In this document: one piece after another, positions 8,031-15,274 of the stretch
Position numbering within the stretch: position 1 is the stretch's first letter
How the letters are laid out: each line of letters starts with the position of its first letter
Assembly (NCBI GenBank): GCA_002413395.1
Contig: DHWX01000056.1
Coordinates: 1 to 21,130, forward strand
Direction: 5' to 3'
From: Polaromonas sp. UBA5171
GTDB lineage: Bacteria > Pseudomonadota > Gammaproteobacteria > Burkholderiales > Burkholderiaceae_C
DNA length: 21,130 nt
Program-made: the position numbers and the translations under genes
Notes under the pieces: generated by a model
Database searches by the model: none
Told to the model about the DNA's origin: nothing
Seen by the model: only the letters and a program-made list of their open reading frames with translations

Positions 8031-9671
8031 TCATTTTTCAACCGCCAGCCGATAGCGCGCACCATTACGTTCGCCTTCCATGGCTACCGCCCCAAGGCTG
8101 ACCAATTCCGCCAAGGCCCGTTTCAATTGCGAGCGGTTGACTTCAGCGCCAATACGGCCGCTGATCTCGCCAATTTTTGAGCGTGGGTAGCGCCGCAAGT
8201 CTTCTCGAATGAGCTCCAGCAACCGATGCGGCTCGATACGAAGCAGGGTGGTTGGGATCTTGAGCTCGGCACCCAACAGCAAGGCCGGGTCGACAAAGTA
8301 GCGCGTCCCCTGAGTGCGGCCGGTACTTTGCACCAATGCAAAGGTCTGCAAACGACCTAACCAGCCAGCAAGTTCATCGGCGCCGTCGGTCTCCAACAGT
8401 GCGCCCAACTCCCGCGCTGTCATGCCTTCGGTTTGGGCCAATATGCCCAGCGCAATGCGTTCGCGCTGGGTCAGTTGAAAACGAGCATCGGCCTCTGTCA
8501 ATAGCCTCATGACCTCCGGCTTGACAATGCGCCGCTGAATCGTGACCTTAAACCAGTCCACGCCCTCTTCAGGCAGGGGTGCCGGGCGACCTTGCGACAG
8601 CAGCCGGTCATAGATCAAATCAAAGCCGCTGCCTTCGCGTTCCATCAGACCCAAGTCGTGAAACACGCGCGCCAGGCCTTCGTTACGGCGGCGGCTGGCA
8701 TGAAGGATGTTGCGCGGCGTCACGCCCAACGGCAGGCGGCCGGGGTTGACGACCTCTAATCGTCCAGGGTGCAGATTGAGGTAAATGTCGCCCTGTTGGG
8801 TGTATGGGCGATGTACCAGTGAATTGACCAGCAACTCGCGAACCACTTTTTCGTCATAGGCGGGTACGCTGCGCCGGTACAAACCTTCGGCCACCTCGTA
8901 GCTCTCCCGAAAATCCGGCACTTCGCGCCAGATTGCGTCGACCAGTTCAACCGGTGACAGTGCGCAGTCATCCCAGACCCACTTGTTGATTTTTTGTCCT
9001 TGCTCGTCGTATTTGATCGCCTGTACCAGTGGCGCCGTACCCAAGGCGCGGCGGTCAGCCGTGGTGCCCAGCAGCAGGATGCCCAAGCGGGTCAAGGTGC
9101 GACCTTGAGCCAGACCGTAATGGGTCAGCAGTTCATCAGCACTTTTTTCCTTGACGGAATCCTTTACCCGGCCAGAGGCCCGGATACCTTGAACGAATTG
9201 GCCCAGCTTGTCGGTATCGATCGCAGCACGAAGCACACCACTGTCCATAACTTCCCAAGGGCGCCCCGGCCGCTCATTGGCTAGCCGCAGCACGTCGTCA
9301 CCCAGTACCGGCTGACAACTGTCACCGACACGCAGAAAGTAACGGCCATCGCGGGTGGATGCCACACTGGGGGAGCGTTCAATGACCAACTCGATGAATT
9401 CGCCACCGTTGGTGGCCTGTTGCAAGCTCGGCAGCGCCTGCACATTCACGGTCAACTCGCCAATGCGTTTGCGCAGTCGGTCCAATACTTCCGCTGGCAC
9501 CACCTGCCCGGTCGGCGGCAATGTCTCGCCGTCCTCAATGCCGATCAACAAACGACCACCAGCACCATTGGCGAAGCACACGCAGTCTTTTGCCAGCGAT
9601 TCCCAGTCGGCCGTCTTGCCGGTGACAGTGCGCAGGGATTTGAGGTCGGTGTGCTGGTCTTCGATGGTCAT
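8031..9671 (-). CDS. Schlafen/AlbA_2-type ATP-binding protein embedded in the hsd locus
   Basis: The 546-residue protein has an AlbA_2 (Schlafen-like) N-terminal domain, with E/D-x-K-S near the start, CFANGAGGRLLIGI (32-45) and the RVGDS region (115-119). A GHKL/HATPase-like segment follows: EKVVRELLVNSLVHR (274-288), where the glutamate and Asn283 sit in the N-box, then GRLEVVNPGRLP (303-314). The last 150 residues contain winged-helix segments. Proteins of this type are often annotated as putative DNA-binding or ATP-dependent helper proteins and recur inside type I restriction loci. Their role there is poorly defined: possible RNA or DNA cleavage, regulation, or a backup effector. Its start follows the stop of the 74-residue ORF by 7 nt, so it belongs to the hsdM-hsdS transcript. 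Confidence 0.85.
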   Translation of the reverse strand: MTIEDQHTDLKSLRTVTGKTADWESLAKDCVCFANGAGGRLLIGIEDGETLPPTGQVVPAEVLDRLRKRIGELTVNVQALPSLQQATNGGEFIELVIERSPSVASTRDGRYFLRVGDSCQPVLGDDVLRLANERPGRPWEVMDSGVLRAAIDTDKLGQFVQGIRASGRVKDSVKEKSADELLTHYGLAQGRTLTRLGILLLGTTADRRALGTAPLVQAIKYDEQGQKINKWVWDDCALSPVELVDAIWREVPDFRESYEVAEGLYRRSVPAYDEKVVRELLVNSLVHRPYTQQGDIYLNLHPGRLEVVNPGRLPLGVTPRNILHASRRRNEGLARVFHDLGLMEREGSGFDLIYDRLLSQGRPAPLPEEGVDWFKVTIQRRIVKPEVMRLLTEADARFQLTQRERIALGILAQTEGMTARELGALLETDGADELAGWLGRLQTFALVQSTGRTQGTRYFVDPALLLGAELKIPTTLLRIEPHRLLELIREDLRRYPRSKIGEISGRIGAEVNRSQLKRALAELVSLGAVAMEGERNGARYRLAVEK

Positions 9672-9678
9672 ACGATGT

Positions 9679-9903
9679 TCAGGCGGAATAAGTTGTGGGC
9701 AGGAAACTACCCGTAGCTATAGAAACTTCAGATGCGACCAGTTCCTCGATCAATTGGCCATCCCTAACGATGATCAAGGGGGTGCCGGTGCGGATTGCCA
9801 TCTCGCGAGCCCGTTGTGCGGCGCGGAGCAAGGCGGCCGGGGGCCGCTTGCATGTCGCATCTTGAAGATCGGAAACGCAGCACGGTGACAGGGGGCTATT
9901 CAT
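9679..9903 (-). CDS. Small conserved-looking protein in the hsd operon
   Basis: This 74-residue ORF lies between hsdS and the ATP-binding gene on the same strand. Its core, LLRAAQRAREMAIRTGTPLI followed by VRDGQLIEE, reads as a helix then a beta-hairpin, resembling short proteins annotated as hypothetical beside restriction genes and some antitoxin-like chains. It has no catalytic motif, signal peptide or membrane segment. The start at 9903 has only a distant GAAGG as possible ribosome binding site. Spacing to the next gene is 7 nt, suggesting coupling. It could be a partner or regulator of the Schlafen-like protein; this is inference from position only. Confidence 0.7.
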   Translation of the reverse strand: MNSPLSPCCVSDLQDATCKRPPAALLRAAQRAREMAIRTGTPLIIVRDGQLIEELVASEVSIATGSFLPTTYSA

Positions 9904-9982
9904 GGATTGACGCCTTCAACCTGTGACTGGGGGCAGTCAACGTAAAGGCAAAACGCCAAGCTGCTAATTCTTGAGTGATACG

Positions 9983-11122
9983 TCATACCGCGAGTTCTCC
10001 ACTCATCAAGCGCGGAAGCAGCAGGTCGCGCGCGGCTCGCAGTTTCCGGTTCGTTTCATCTAGCTTATCCAACTGCCCATGAATCGGCGTAACGGTTTCG
10101 AGAAACGTGCGCAGCAAGGTGGCTGGTGGATGTAACAACGGTCGGCTGTATGCGAAATTACGATTCAAGCCCGGGACGGCTACGTCCGTGCTGATGAAGT
10201 GCATGTTCTTCAGCGCATAGTAAAGGTACAGGCTGCTACTTTCTGGGTCGATGAAGTACACCGTATCGATAGGAAAGAAACTTTTGCTTGACCAAAAAAC
10301 ACTTCCGACATTTCCTTTTCGGCCCAGAATGATTGCAGGCCCTTTTACTAGCGGTTTTTCATGGCTGCCAACGATACCGCTTGAGCCATAGACCGGATAC
10401 TCGCCTTCGACTCGGATCTCTGCTTTCAAGGCTTTGCCGTAGTTGAGTGTGACGCTTTCACCAAGCGTTTTTCGCGCCCACCCCTGCGGCACGCCATCAA
10501 CGACGCGGGTGTGTTCATAGCCAGGAAAGCGCAGGCGGACGAACCATTCTCGGTAGAGCAGCCGGGCGGAATCTTCCAGCAAGGCCATGCGGCGGCGGTT
10601 GTTTTCGATCAGGTCGTCGTAGGCGGATAGGATTGAAGAAATCGCAGTTTGTTCTGACAGGCTGGGCAAAGGTACTGCAATTGTTTTCAAGTCTGCGAGA
10701 TTGATCACCTGTTGAACTGCGCCACCAGTTCGAGTGAATAGTTCTGCTCGCCCCTCGGGGGACATCAAGTAATACATATAAAACTTGGTGTCAAACTCCG
10801 GACGAAGCGCAATTAAACCAACTTGGCGAGCTATGTTTGCGCCCTCCAATGTTGAAGGCGCAATTGCCACTTCACCGGGATTTCCAACCAAAGAGATCAG
10901 CAACTCTCCACCCTTTAGTAAGGTACGTTTATAAATTTGAGACAGCTGGGGACTAATGGTACGCAACGTATCAACCAAAATACGTCCTTGGACAATATCC
11001 CCCCCTCGTACAAAAGAAACTCCACCGTCTACTTCATCTCCGGGTTTGACAACACCATAGGTGATAGATCTCTCGCTCTCCGTTAGATCGGCAAGTGTGA
11101 CACGAGGCCACCTCGATGTCAT
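9983..11122 (-). CDS. hsdS: Type I restriction enzyme specificity subunit HsdS
   Basis: The 379-residue protein is the DNA-recognition subunit, slightly short of the usual 400-450. It has two target-recognition domains, roughly residues 1-155 and 215-340. Each is followed by a conserved helical spacer: LPSLSEQTAISSILSAYDDL (about 153-172) with its NNRRRMALLEDSARLLYREW continuation, and the C-terminal LDKLDETNRKLRAARDLLLP region. The GRKGNVGSVFW and GLNRNFAYSRPLL segments are typical of the second domain. Its ATG overlaps the hsdM stop as ATGA, so the two are translationally coupled. The two halves are predicted to read the two parts of a bipartite target; the target cannot be read from sequence alone. 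Confidence 0.95.
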   Translation of the reverse strand: MTSRWPRVTLADLTESERSITYGVVKPGDEVDGGVSFVRGGDIVQGRILVDTLRTISPQLSQIYKRTLLKGGELLISLVGNPGEVAIAPSTLEGANIARQVGLIALRPEFDTKFYMYYLMSPEGRAELFTRTGGAVQQVINLADLKTIAVPLPSLSEQTAISSILSAYDDLIENNRRRMALLEDSARLLYREWFVRLRFPGYEHTRVVDGVPQGWARKTLGESVTLNYGKALKAEIRVEGEYPVYGSSGIVGSHEKPLVKGPAIILGRKGNVGSVFWSSKSFFPIDTVYFIDPESSSLYLYYALKNMHFISTDVAVPGLNRNFAYSRPLLHPPATLLRTFLETVTPIHGQLDKLDETNRKLRAARDLLLPRLMSGELAV

Positions 11123-13254
11123 ACCCCCAACTCCTCAAAATTCTCCTGAATCTTGGCGGCAAGTTCCACCGACTCACGGTTCAGATCAGCCAGCTCCACA
11201 TGGATATCACGCAGCGTCTGCTCGAAATCAAAGTCTTCATCAACTTCCGCCGGGGCTACGCCGACAAAGCGGCCGGGGGTCAAACTCCAGTCAGCCGCTT
11301 CGATCTCTGCGCGGCTGACGACCTTGCACAGGCCCAGCACATCCTGCATTTCCGCTTTGGGGAAGCGGTCCTGCAGCCAGACGATCTGGCGGTGCAGGTA
11401 GGCGGCTGCCCTAAGTTGTTCAACAGCGGTTTTGCGCTCGTCATCGAGCAGCTTGATGAGCTTGCTGACTGCGCGGCGGTCAAAGAATTCCGTGGCGGCT
11501 TCAACCGTGGCCAGCTCTTGAGCCAGTTGTGCCGTGCGCGCAGCGAGCTTGTAGAGCAGGTCAATCTGCTTGATCAGGCCGCGTGCGGCTTCGGCCAGTG
11601 GGTCGAAGGCTTGCCGGGCTTTGCGCTGGTCATTGTTGGTTTGCGGTGGCGCTTTGACCAGCGGCTTGCAGAACGCGGCCAGTCCGGTTACCAACGTGGC
11701 GCGGTCAGTGGCATAGGCAGTGGCTGCCGCCGTCCATTCGGTCAACGCATCGGCAACGGCCTGACATTTATCCAAAGGCAACGCATCCAGATCGCGCACA
11801 CTGTCCACAAAGGCGGCCAGGGGTGTGCGGCTGGCCGTCAAGGCTGATTCAAAACGGGTGAGCGCCGGATCAATGTCAGTGGCTTCGCTGGCCAGCCGGG
11901 CCACATAGTCTTGCACCAGATTGAGAAAACGTTTTTGCTGCCCACGGTACAACCAGACGATGGCCGCCAGATTGGCTTGCTGCTCTGGAGAAAAGTCATA
12001 AATCTTGCGCGTGACCTTGCGGTAAACGGCCCGGGCATCCAGCATCAACACCTGATCTTTGCGCTCGGCCGGTTTGGACCGGTCAAAGTGCCACAACTCA
12101 CACGGCACGGTGCGGGTGTAGAAGAAGTTGGAGCGGATAGCGACCATCACATCGACATCGCCAGTTTCCACCAGCTTGCGCCGGACCTCTTTTTCACCAT
12201 GGCCAGCGCTGCTGGCCTGGGATGACATGACGAAGCCTGCCCGCCCCGTGGGTGACAGGTAGCTGTGAAAATAAGAGATCCACAGGTAATTGCCATTGGA
12301 GACGCGCTTGTCTTTGTTGACACCGGGCAGGCCAAACGGCAGGCGGCGGTCATCTTTGACGCGTTCGGCATCAACCATGTCCACGTTGAACGGTGGATTG
12401 GCCATCATGAAATCGCAATTACCCCACAGCGGGCGGCCATCTTGCAGGCGGTGCAAGTCGTCGTAAAAGGTGTTGCCTTCCAAGATGTCGCCTTCAAGTC
12501 CATGCACAGCCAGGTTCATTTTGGCCAAGCGGATGGTGGTGGCGGTCTTTTCCTGCCCGTAGAAGGTGACACGTTTCATGGTGTCGAGGCCTTCATGCTC
12601 AATGAAGTGACTCGATTGCACAAACATGCCCCCTGAGCCGCAAGCCAGATCGGCTACTACGCCATGATTGGGCTCAATCACGTTGACCAAGGTCTGTACC
12701 AGCGACGGCGGGGTGAAGAATTCACCGTTGTCCTGCGCTCCCTGCATGGCGAACTTCATCAGGAAGTATTCATAGATGCGGCCAAACACGTCGCCGGTGG
12801 CATTGCGCAGCGCTTCGGAATCAAAGCTGCGCAGCAGGTCTTCAAGCAGCTTGTTCTCAAACCGGTCGTAATCCTTGGGCAGTTGACCGGCCAGTGGCGG
12901 GAAGTCGGCCTCAATGGCATTCATGGCGTCGGCCAGCGCGGTGCCGAGATTGGCGCCTGAGGGCAGCTTGAGCAGGGTGTCGTACCGGGCCGCTTCGGGC
13001 AGCATCAGCGCACGGCGCTTGATGAAATCAGCTTTACCCAGGGGGCGGGGGGGCATTTTGCCAGCGGCCTGATCGGCCTGAATCGCTTGTAAAGCAGATT
13101 GGTAGCGGTTGGTGGCATGGCGCAAGAAGATGACGCCCAGCACCGGCATGCAGTACTCGCTGGACGTCAGTTTGGAATTGGCGCGCAGCTGGTCGGCGGC
13201 TTCCCACAGGCTGGATTCGATCTGAGAAATGTTGTGGAAAGCGTTGGCGGTCAT
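11119..13254 (-). CDS. hsdM: Type I restriction enzyme methyltransferase subunit HsdM
   Basis: The 711-residue N6-adenine methyltransferase shows the HsdM N-terminal helical domain (about 5-150). GEFFTP (177-182) precedes the SAM-binding motif I DLACGSGGM (202-210), and the catalytic NPPF is at 286-289. After the methyltransferase fold (to about residue 430) comes an unusually long C-terminal extension of about 270 residues, rich in Lys, Glu, Ala and Leu and probably coiled-coil, ending in a DFEQTLRDIHVELADLN helix. Common HsdM proteins are around 500 residues, so this belongs to the long subgroup. It is the first gene of the hsd operon. The 445-bp gap upstream should contain its promoter. 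No strong ribosome binding site precedes the ATG at 13254. Confidence 0.95.
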   Translation of the reverse strand: MTANAFHNISQIESSLWEAADQLRANSKLTSSEYCMPVLGVIFLRHATNRYQSALQAIQADQAAGKMPPRPLGKADFIKRRALMLPEAARYDTLLKLPSGANLGTALADAMNAIEADFPPLAGQLPKDYDRFENKLLEDLLRSFDSEALRNATGDVFGRIYEYFLMKFAMQGAQDNGEFFTPPSLVQTLVNVIEPNHGVVADLACGSGGMFVQSSHFIEHEGLDTMKRVTFYGQEKTATTIRLAKMNLAVHGLEGDILEGNTFYDDLHRLQDGRPLWGNCDFMMANPPFNVDMVDAERVKDDRRLPFGLPGVNKDKRVSNGNYLWISYFHSYLSPTGRAGFVMSSQASSAGHGEKEVRRKLVETGDVDVMVAIRSNFFYTRTVPCELWHFDRSKPAERKDQVLMLDARAVYRKVTRKIYDFSPEQQANLAAIVWLYRGQQKRFLNLVQDYVARLASEATDIDPALTRFESALTASRTPLAAFVDSVRDLDALPLDKCQAVADALTEWTAAATAYATDRATLVTGLAAFCKPLVKAPPQTNNDQRKARQAFDPLAEAARGLIKQIDLLYKLAARTAQLAQELATVEAATEFFDRRAVSKLIKLLDDERKTAVEQLRAAAYLHRQIVWLQDRFPKAEMQDVLGLCKVVSRAEIEAADWSLTPGRFVGVAPAEVDEDFDFEQTLRDIHVELADLNRESVELAAKIQENFEELGV

Positions 13255-13315
13255 GGAGTCGCTTTTGGGTTTGTGCAGTGTCAGCTCCCCCCTTGGAAAC
13301 CGTGACGAATTATGC

Positions 13316-13333
13316 CCCCCGCGTCAGCGGGGG
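13316..13333. promoter_or_regulatory. GC-rich hairpin in the hsdM leader
   Basis: CCCCCGC (13316-13322) pairs perfectly with GCGGGGG (13327-13333) around a GTCA loop. It lies about 60 bp upstream of the hsdM start. On the minus strand CATAAT (13309-13314), a possible -10 box, follows the hairpin, but the matching -35 is poor. The structure may be an operator or the end of an upstream transcript; there is no U-tract. Confidence 0.35.
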
Positions 13334-13456
13334 AAAGGACGCCATGACCTCTGCAAAATCACTGGCGAGTGCTCCTGCAATAAAAACGCGACGTTTATAG
13401 CGGCAGCATTCATTTAGTTCACATCCCGAGGGGGCGGATTCAAAAGTGAAGTACTA

Positions 13457-13485
13457 CACCAGCTAACCCGTAAGGTCAGCTGGTG
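13457..13485. promoter_or_regulatory. Long inverted repeat between the AAA gene and hsdM
   Basis: CACCAGCT (13457-13464) pairs with AGCTGGTG (13478-13485). The stem continues after one mismatch with ACC (13466-13468) and GGT (13474-13476) around a 5-nt loop. It sits in the middle of the 445-bp gap with no U-tract on either side. It could be an operator for hsd expression or a boundary hairpin for the AAA transcript. A second small palindrome, CTAATTCATTAG, lies at 13549-13560. Confidence 0.4.
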
Positions 13486-13603
13486 CACGTCACCTCACAG
13501 CAATACCGTCAGCTTCAGGCTGCAGACCGTATGACATTTAGCATTCCACTAATTCATTAGAACTTAGCCATCATTCATTGAAATTAAATCAAAGGGGCAA
13601 AAA

Positions 13604-13705
13604 ATGATGCGAACCTTCCTGTCACCAAGTCTGCCAGTACGCTTTATCTACATCCGATACAACAAAGATGACGAGCCGGGAGCTTGCCTTATGCCGAATC
13701 AATGA
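13604..13705 (+). CDS. Small plus-strand ORF with a good ribosome binding site
   Basis: This 33-codon frame begins with ATGATG at 13604 and ends with TGA at 13703-13705. AAAGGGG lies 6 nt upstream, the best-looking ribosome binding site in this gap. The peptide, MMRTFLSPSLPVRFIYIRYN followed by a charged tail, has a hydrophobic centre but is not a clear membrane helix. It runs convergent to the AAA gene and overlaps its last 7 nt. No family was recognised. It may be a real small protein or the start of a truncated gene. Confidence 0.35.
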   Translation: MMRTFLSPSLPVRFIYIRYNKDDEPGACLMPNQ

Positions 13706-14886
13706 AGTGTGACATTGCCCGCGCCCGAAGGCTCCCACTGTATGTGTCCCAGAACATCAAAAATCAAGTGACGTTGCTCTTGCCCCAGGGCCGCAATGAA
13801 ACCGTCCCGAACGATCCGTGTAATCTGACGTAGATCCAAATTGGCAAGTCCAGCCAGAAGCATTACTTCACCCCCTGCCGCCTTTACGTCTGCACCCGTG
13901 CGTGTGCGCAGTTTTTCCAACTCAGCCTCAATGATCCGGCTGCGCTGTTGAATGCCAGGCGACGGAATATTGAACACATTCATCCTCGACAGCAATGGTG
14001 CGCTCACGCTTTCAGTCGTGTTTGCAGTGAGTATCCAGATGGCGTGCCGTGCATTGAGATTCACCTGAAAAAATTCATCTTGGAAGGCCGTCGCATTTTC
14101 TGGTTCGAGCAGGTTTAACAGGGCGCTCGAGAGCGGGTAACGGTCGCCGCTTGGCTTGTCCACCTCATCCACCAAAAACAAAGGTGCGGCACAGTCGTGC
14201 AAGGCCAACTGCTCCATCACGATACCCGGCGCAGATTTTGTCCACGTCGGGTGTGACCCACTCAATGCGAATGACGGTTCCGCACCGTTGATCTTTTTGA
14301 ATGGCACGCCAAGAGTTTTTGAGAGCGCCATGGCGAACGCGGTTTTCCCAATTCCGGGCCCGCCCAACAGCAGGATCGGCGTGATCTGAAAGTCCTTGGC
14401 GGGCAGTCGGTTCATCAGCTCCACCTCGCCCGCCAACTGTTTGATCGGTTCGGCCATGTTCTCGAATTGCGCGGTCAAGGCCAAAATGTCAGCGGATTTG
14501 ATGGCAGGAATAGTGCGGTACCGATTTCCGGTGTTATCGAATTTGTCGTTGATTCGTTTGGCGGTTTGCCTCTGAACGGAATCCATCCGAAATACGTTGT
14601 CCAGCAAATCCGACATCGCAGGTGGGGTCAGGATTTCAATATCCCGCGCCCCAGGCTCAAACTTGGCCAGTTTTTCCACTGGGCTGGCCTGTTGCATCTG
14701 CTTCTTCATTTCGGCTTCGTCGGCAACGGCTTGTTTTCTTTTTGCTTCTTCCTCAAATCTAGCAATCATGGCCGCTTTCGCTTGCTCCTCCAACTCTTCC
14801 ATGATTGCAGTTGGCAGAAAAAGACTGGCGTCATCACCGCTATAAAGCGAGAAACCAGTGACCTCGTTAAAATTCTTCTTAACCAT
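13699..14886 (-). CDS. Lon-like AAA+ ATPase without a protease domain
   Basis: The 395-residue protein has an N-terminal charged helix (about 28-66, probably coiled-coil), a linker, and an AAA+ module closest to the Lon ATPase core. It shows Walker A GGPGIGKT (175-182), Walker B LFLVDEVDK (236-244), the Lon-like stretch SSALLNLLEPE (253-263), sensor 1 ILTANT (285-290), an arginine finger in LLSRM (Arg301), and a sensor 2 Arg in LDLRQITR (350-357). It ends soon after the AAA lid, so the Ser-Lys protease domain of Lon is absent, as is the usual LonN domain. It therefore probably remodels or unfolds a partner instead of degrading it. AGGAG lies 6 nt before the ATG. It follows the HTH gene on the same strand after a 72-bp leader with a 12-bp hairpin. 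Its biological role is unknown. Confidence 0.85.
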   Translation of the reverse strand: MVKKNFNEVTGFSLYSGDDASLFLPTAIMEELEEQAKAAMIARFEEEAKRKQAVADEAEMKKQMQQASPVEKLAKFEPGARDIEILTPPAMSDLLDNVFRMDSVQRQTAKRINDKFDNTGNRYRTIPAIKSADILALTAQFENMAEPIKQLAGEVELMNRLPAKDFQITPILLLGGPGIGKTAFAMALSKTLGVPFKKINGAEPSFALSGSHPTWTKSAPGIVMEQLALHDCAAPLFLVDEVDKPSGDRYPLSSALLNLLEPENATAFQDEFFQVNLNARHAIWILTANTTESVSAPLLSRMNVFNIPSPGIQQRSRIIEAELEKLRTRTGADVKAAGGEVMLLAGLANLDLRQITRIVRDGFIAALGQEQRHLIFDVLGHIQWEPSGAGNVTLH

Positions 14887-14920
14887 GATGAACTCCTAGA
14901 CAGGTTTTTTTTTGGCCAGA

Positions 14921-14950
14921 GCACGAGCGGGGGTGCAACCCCGCTCGTGC
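14921..14950. promoter_or_regulatory. 12-bp perfect hairpin in the leader of the AAA gene
   Basis: GCACGAGCGGGG (14921-14932) pairs perfectly with CCCCGCTCGTGC (14939-14950) around a 6-nt loop. It lies just after the HTH gene and about 35 nt before the AAA start. Read on the minus strand it is followed within 7 nt by a run of nine A, not T, so it is not a standard intrinsic terminator for these genes. It could tune or protect the downstream message, or stop plus-strand transcription inefficiently. Confidence 0.5.
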
Positions 14951-14958
14951 CCGAATAC

Positions 14959-15177
14959 TCACCACAACTGCTTCACTTTGACTTTGGCCTCTGGTCTTGG
15001 CCGTTTCAGCTCAAACAGTTCCCAAAGTCCGGGGTGCATGCTCGCCACCCCCGCCTCCCAGTCCTGCCAAGTACGCCGCGTTGAATAAATCAACGCGGCG
15101 GCGCCCGCCTGAGACAAGCCCGAAATAGCACGCGCATCTCGAATTTCTTGCTGGGTTGGACTGGCTTTTTTGAACAC
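14959..15177 (-). CDS. Small XRE/Cro-like helix-turn-helix protein
   Basis: The 72-residue protein is almost entirely one HTH domain. EIRDARAISGLSQAGAAALI (about 11-30) is the first helix pair, STRRTWQDWEAG (about 32-43) the recognition helix with the XRE-like W-x-x-W-E-x-G ending, and MHPGLWELFELK the last helix. It starts at GTG 15177. A GAG lies about 6 nt before it, and the nearby ATG at 15190 is in another frame. A perfect palindrome sits upstream, consistent with autoregulation. It is followed on the same strand by the Lon-like gene. Small proteins of this type are common beside plasmid mobilisation genes; the targets here are unknown. Confidence 0.8.
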   Translation of the reverse strand: MFKKASPTQQEIRDARAISGLSQAGAAALIYSTRRTWQDWEAGVASMHPGLWELFELKRPRPEAKVKVKQLW

Positions 15178-15274
15178 GAAGCTCTTTCATGAATTTGAAG
15201 TGGATTTCCTCACCCCTAATATAGCACGGAATCCGTGCCTACATGGAAAGAGGAAAAACACAATCCAAATTTTT
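15178..15274 (-). promoter_or_regulatory. Promoter region with palindromic operator for the HTH gene
   Basis: GCACGGA-A-TCCGTGC (15224-15238) is a perfect 7-bp inverted repeat with a single central base. On the minus strand it runs directly into TGCTATATT, an extended -10-like sequence. A repressor bound there would block RNA polymerase. No strong -35 is seen. The layout of palindrome, -10 and HTH start fits an autoregulated promoter for the HTH and AAA genes. Confidence 0.45.

Noticed and set aside
11116..11847. Plus-strand 243-codon frame opposite hsdM
   Set aside because: It is the antisense of a well-supported hsdM with all motifs intact. Long antisense frames are common in GC-rich genes and this one has no family-like motif.
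14921..14950. Intrinsic terminator for the HTH gene
   Set aside because: The stem is strong, but the run after it on the transcript is A and not U, so it does not fit a rho-independent terminator in this direction.
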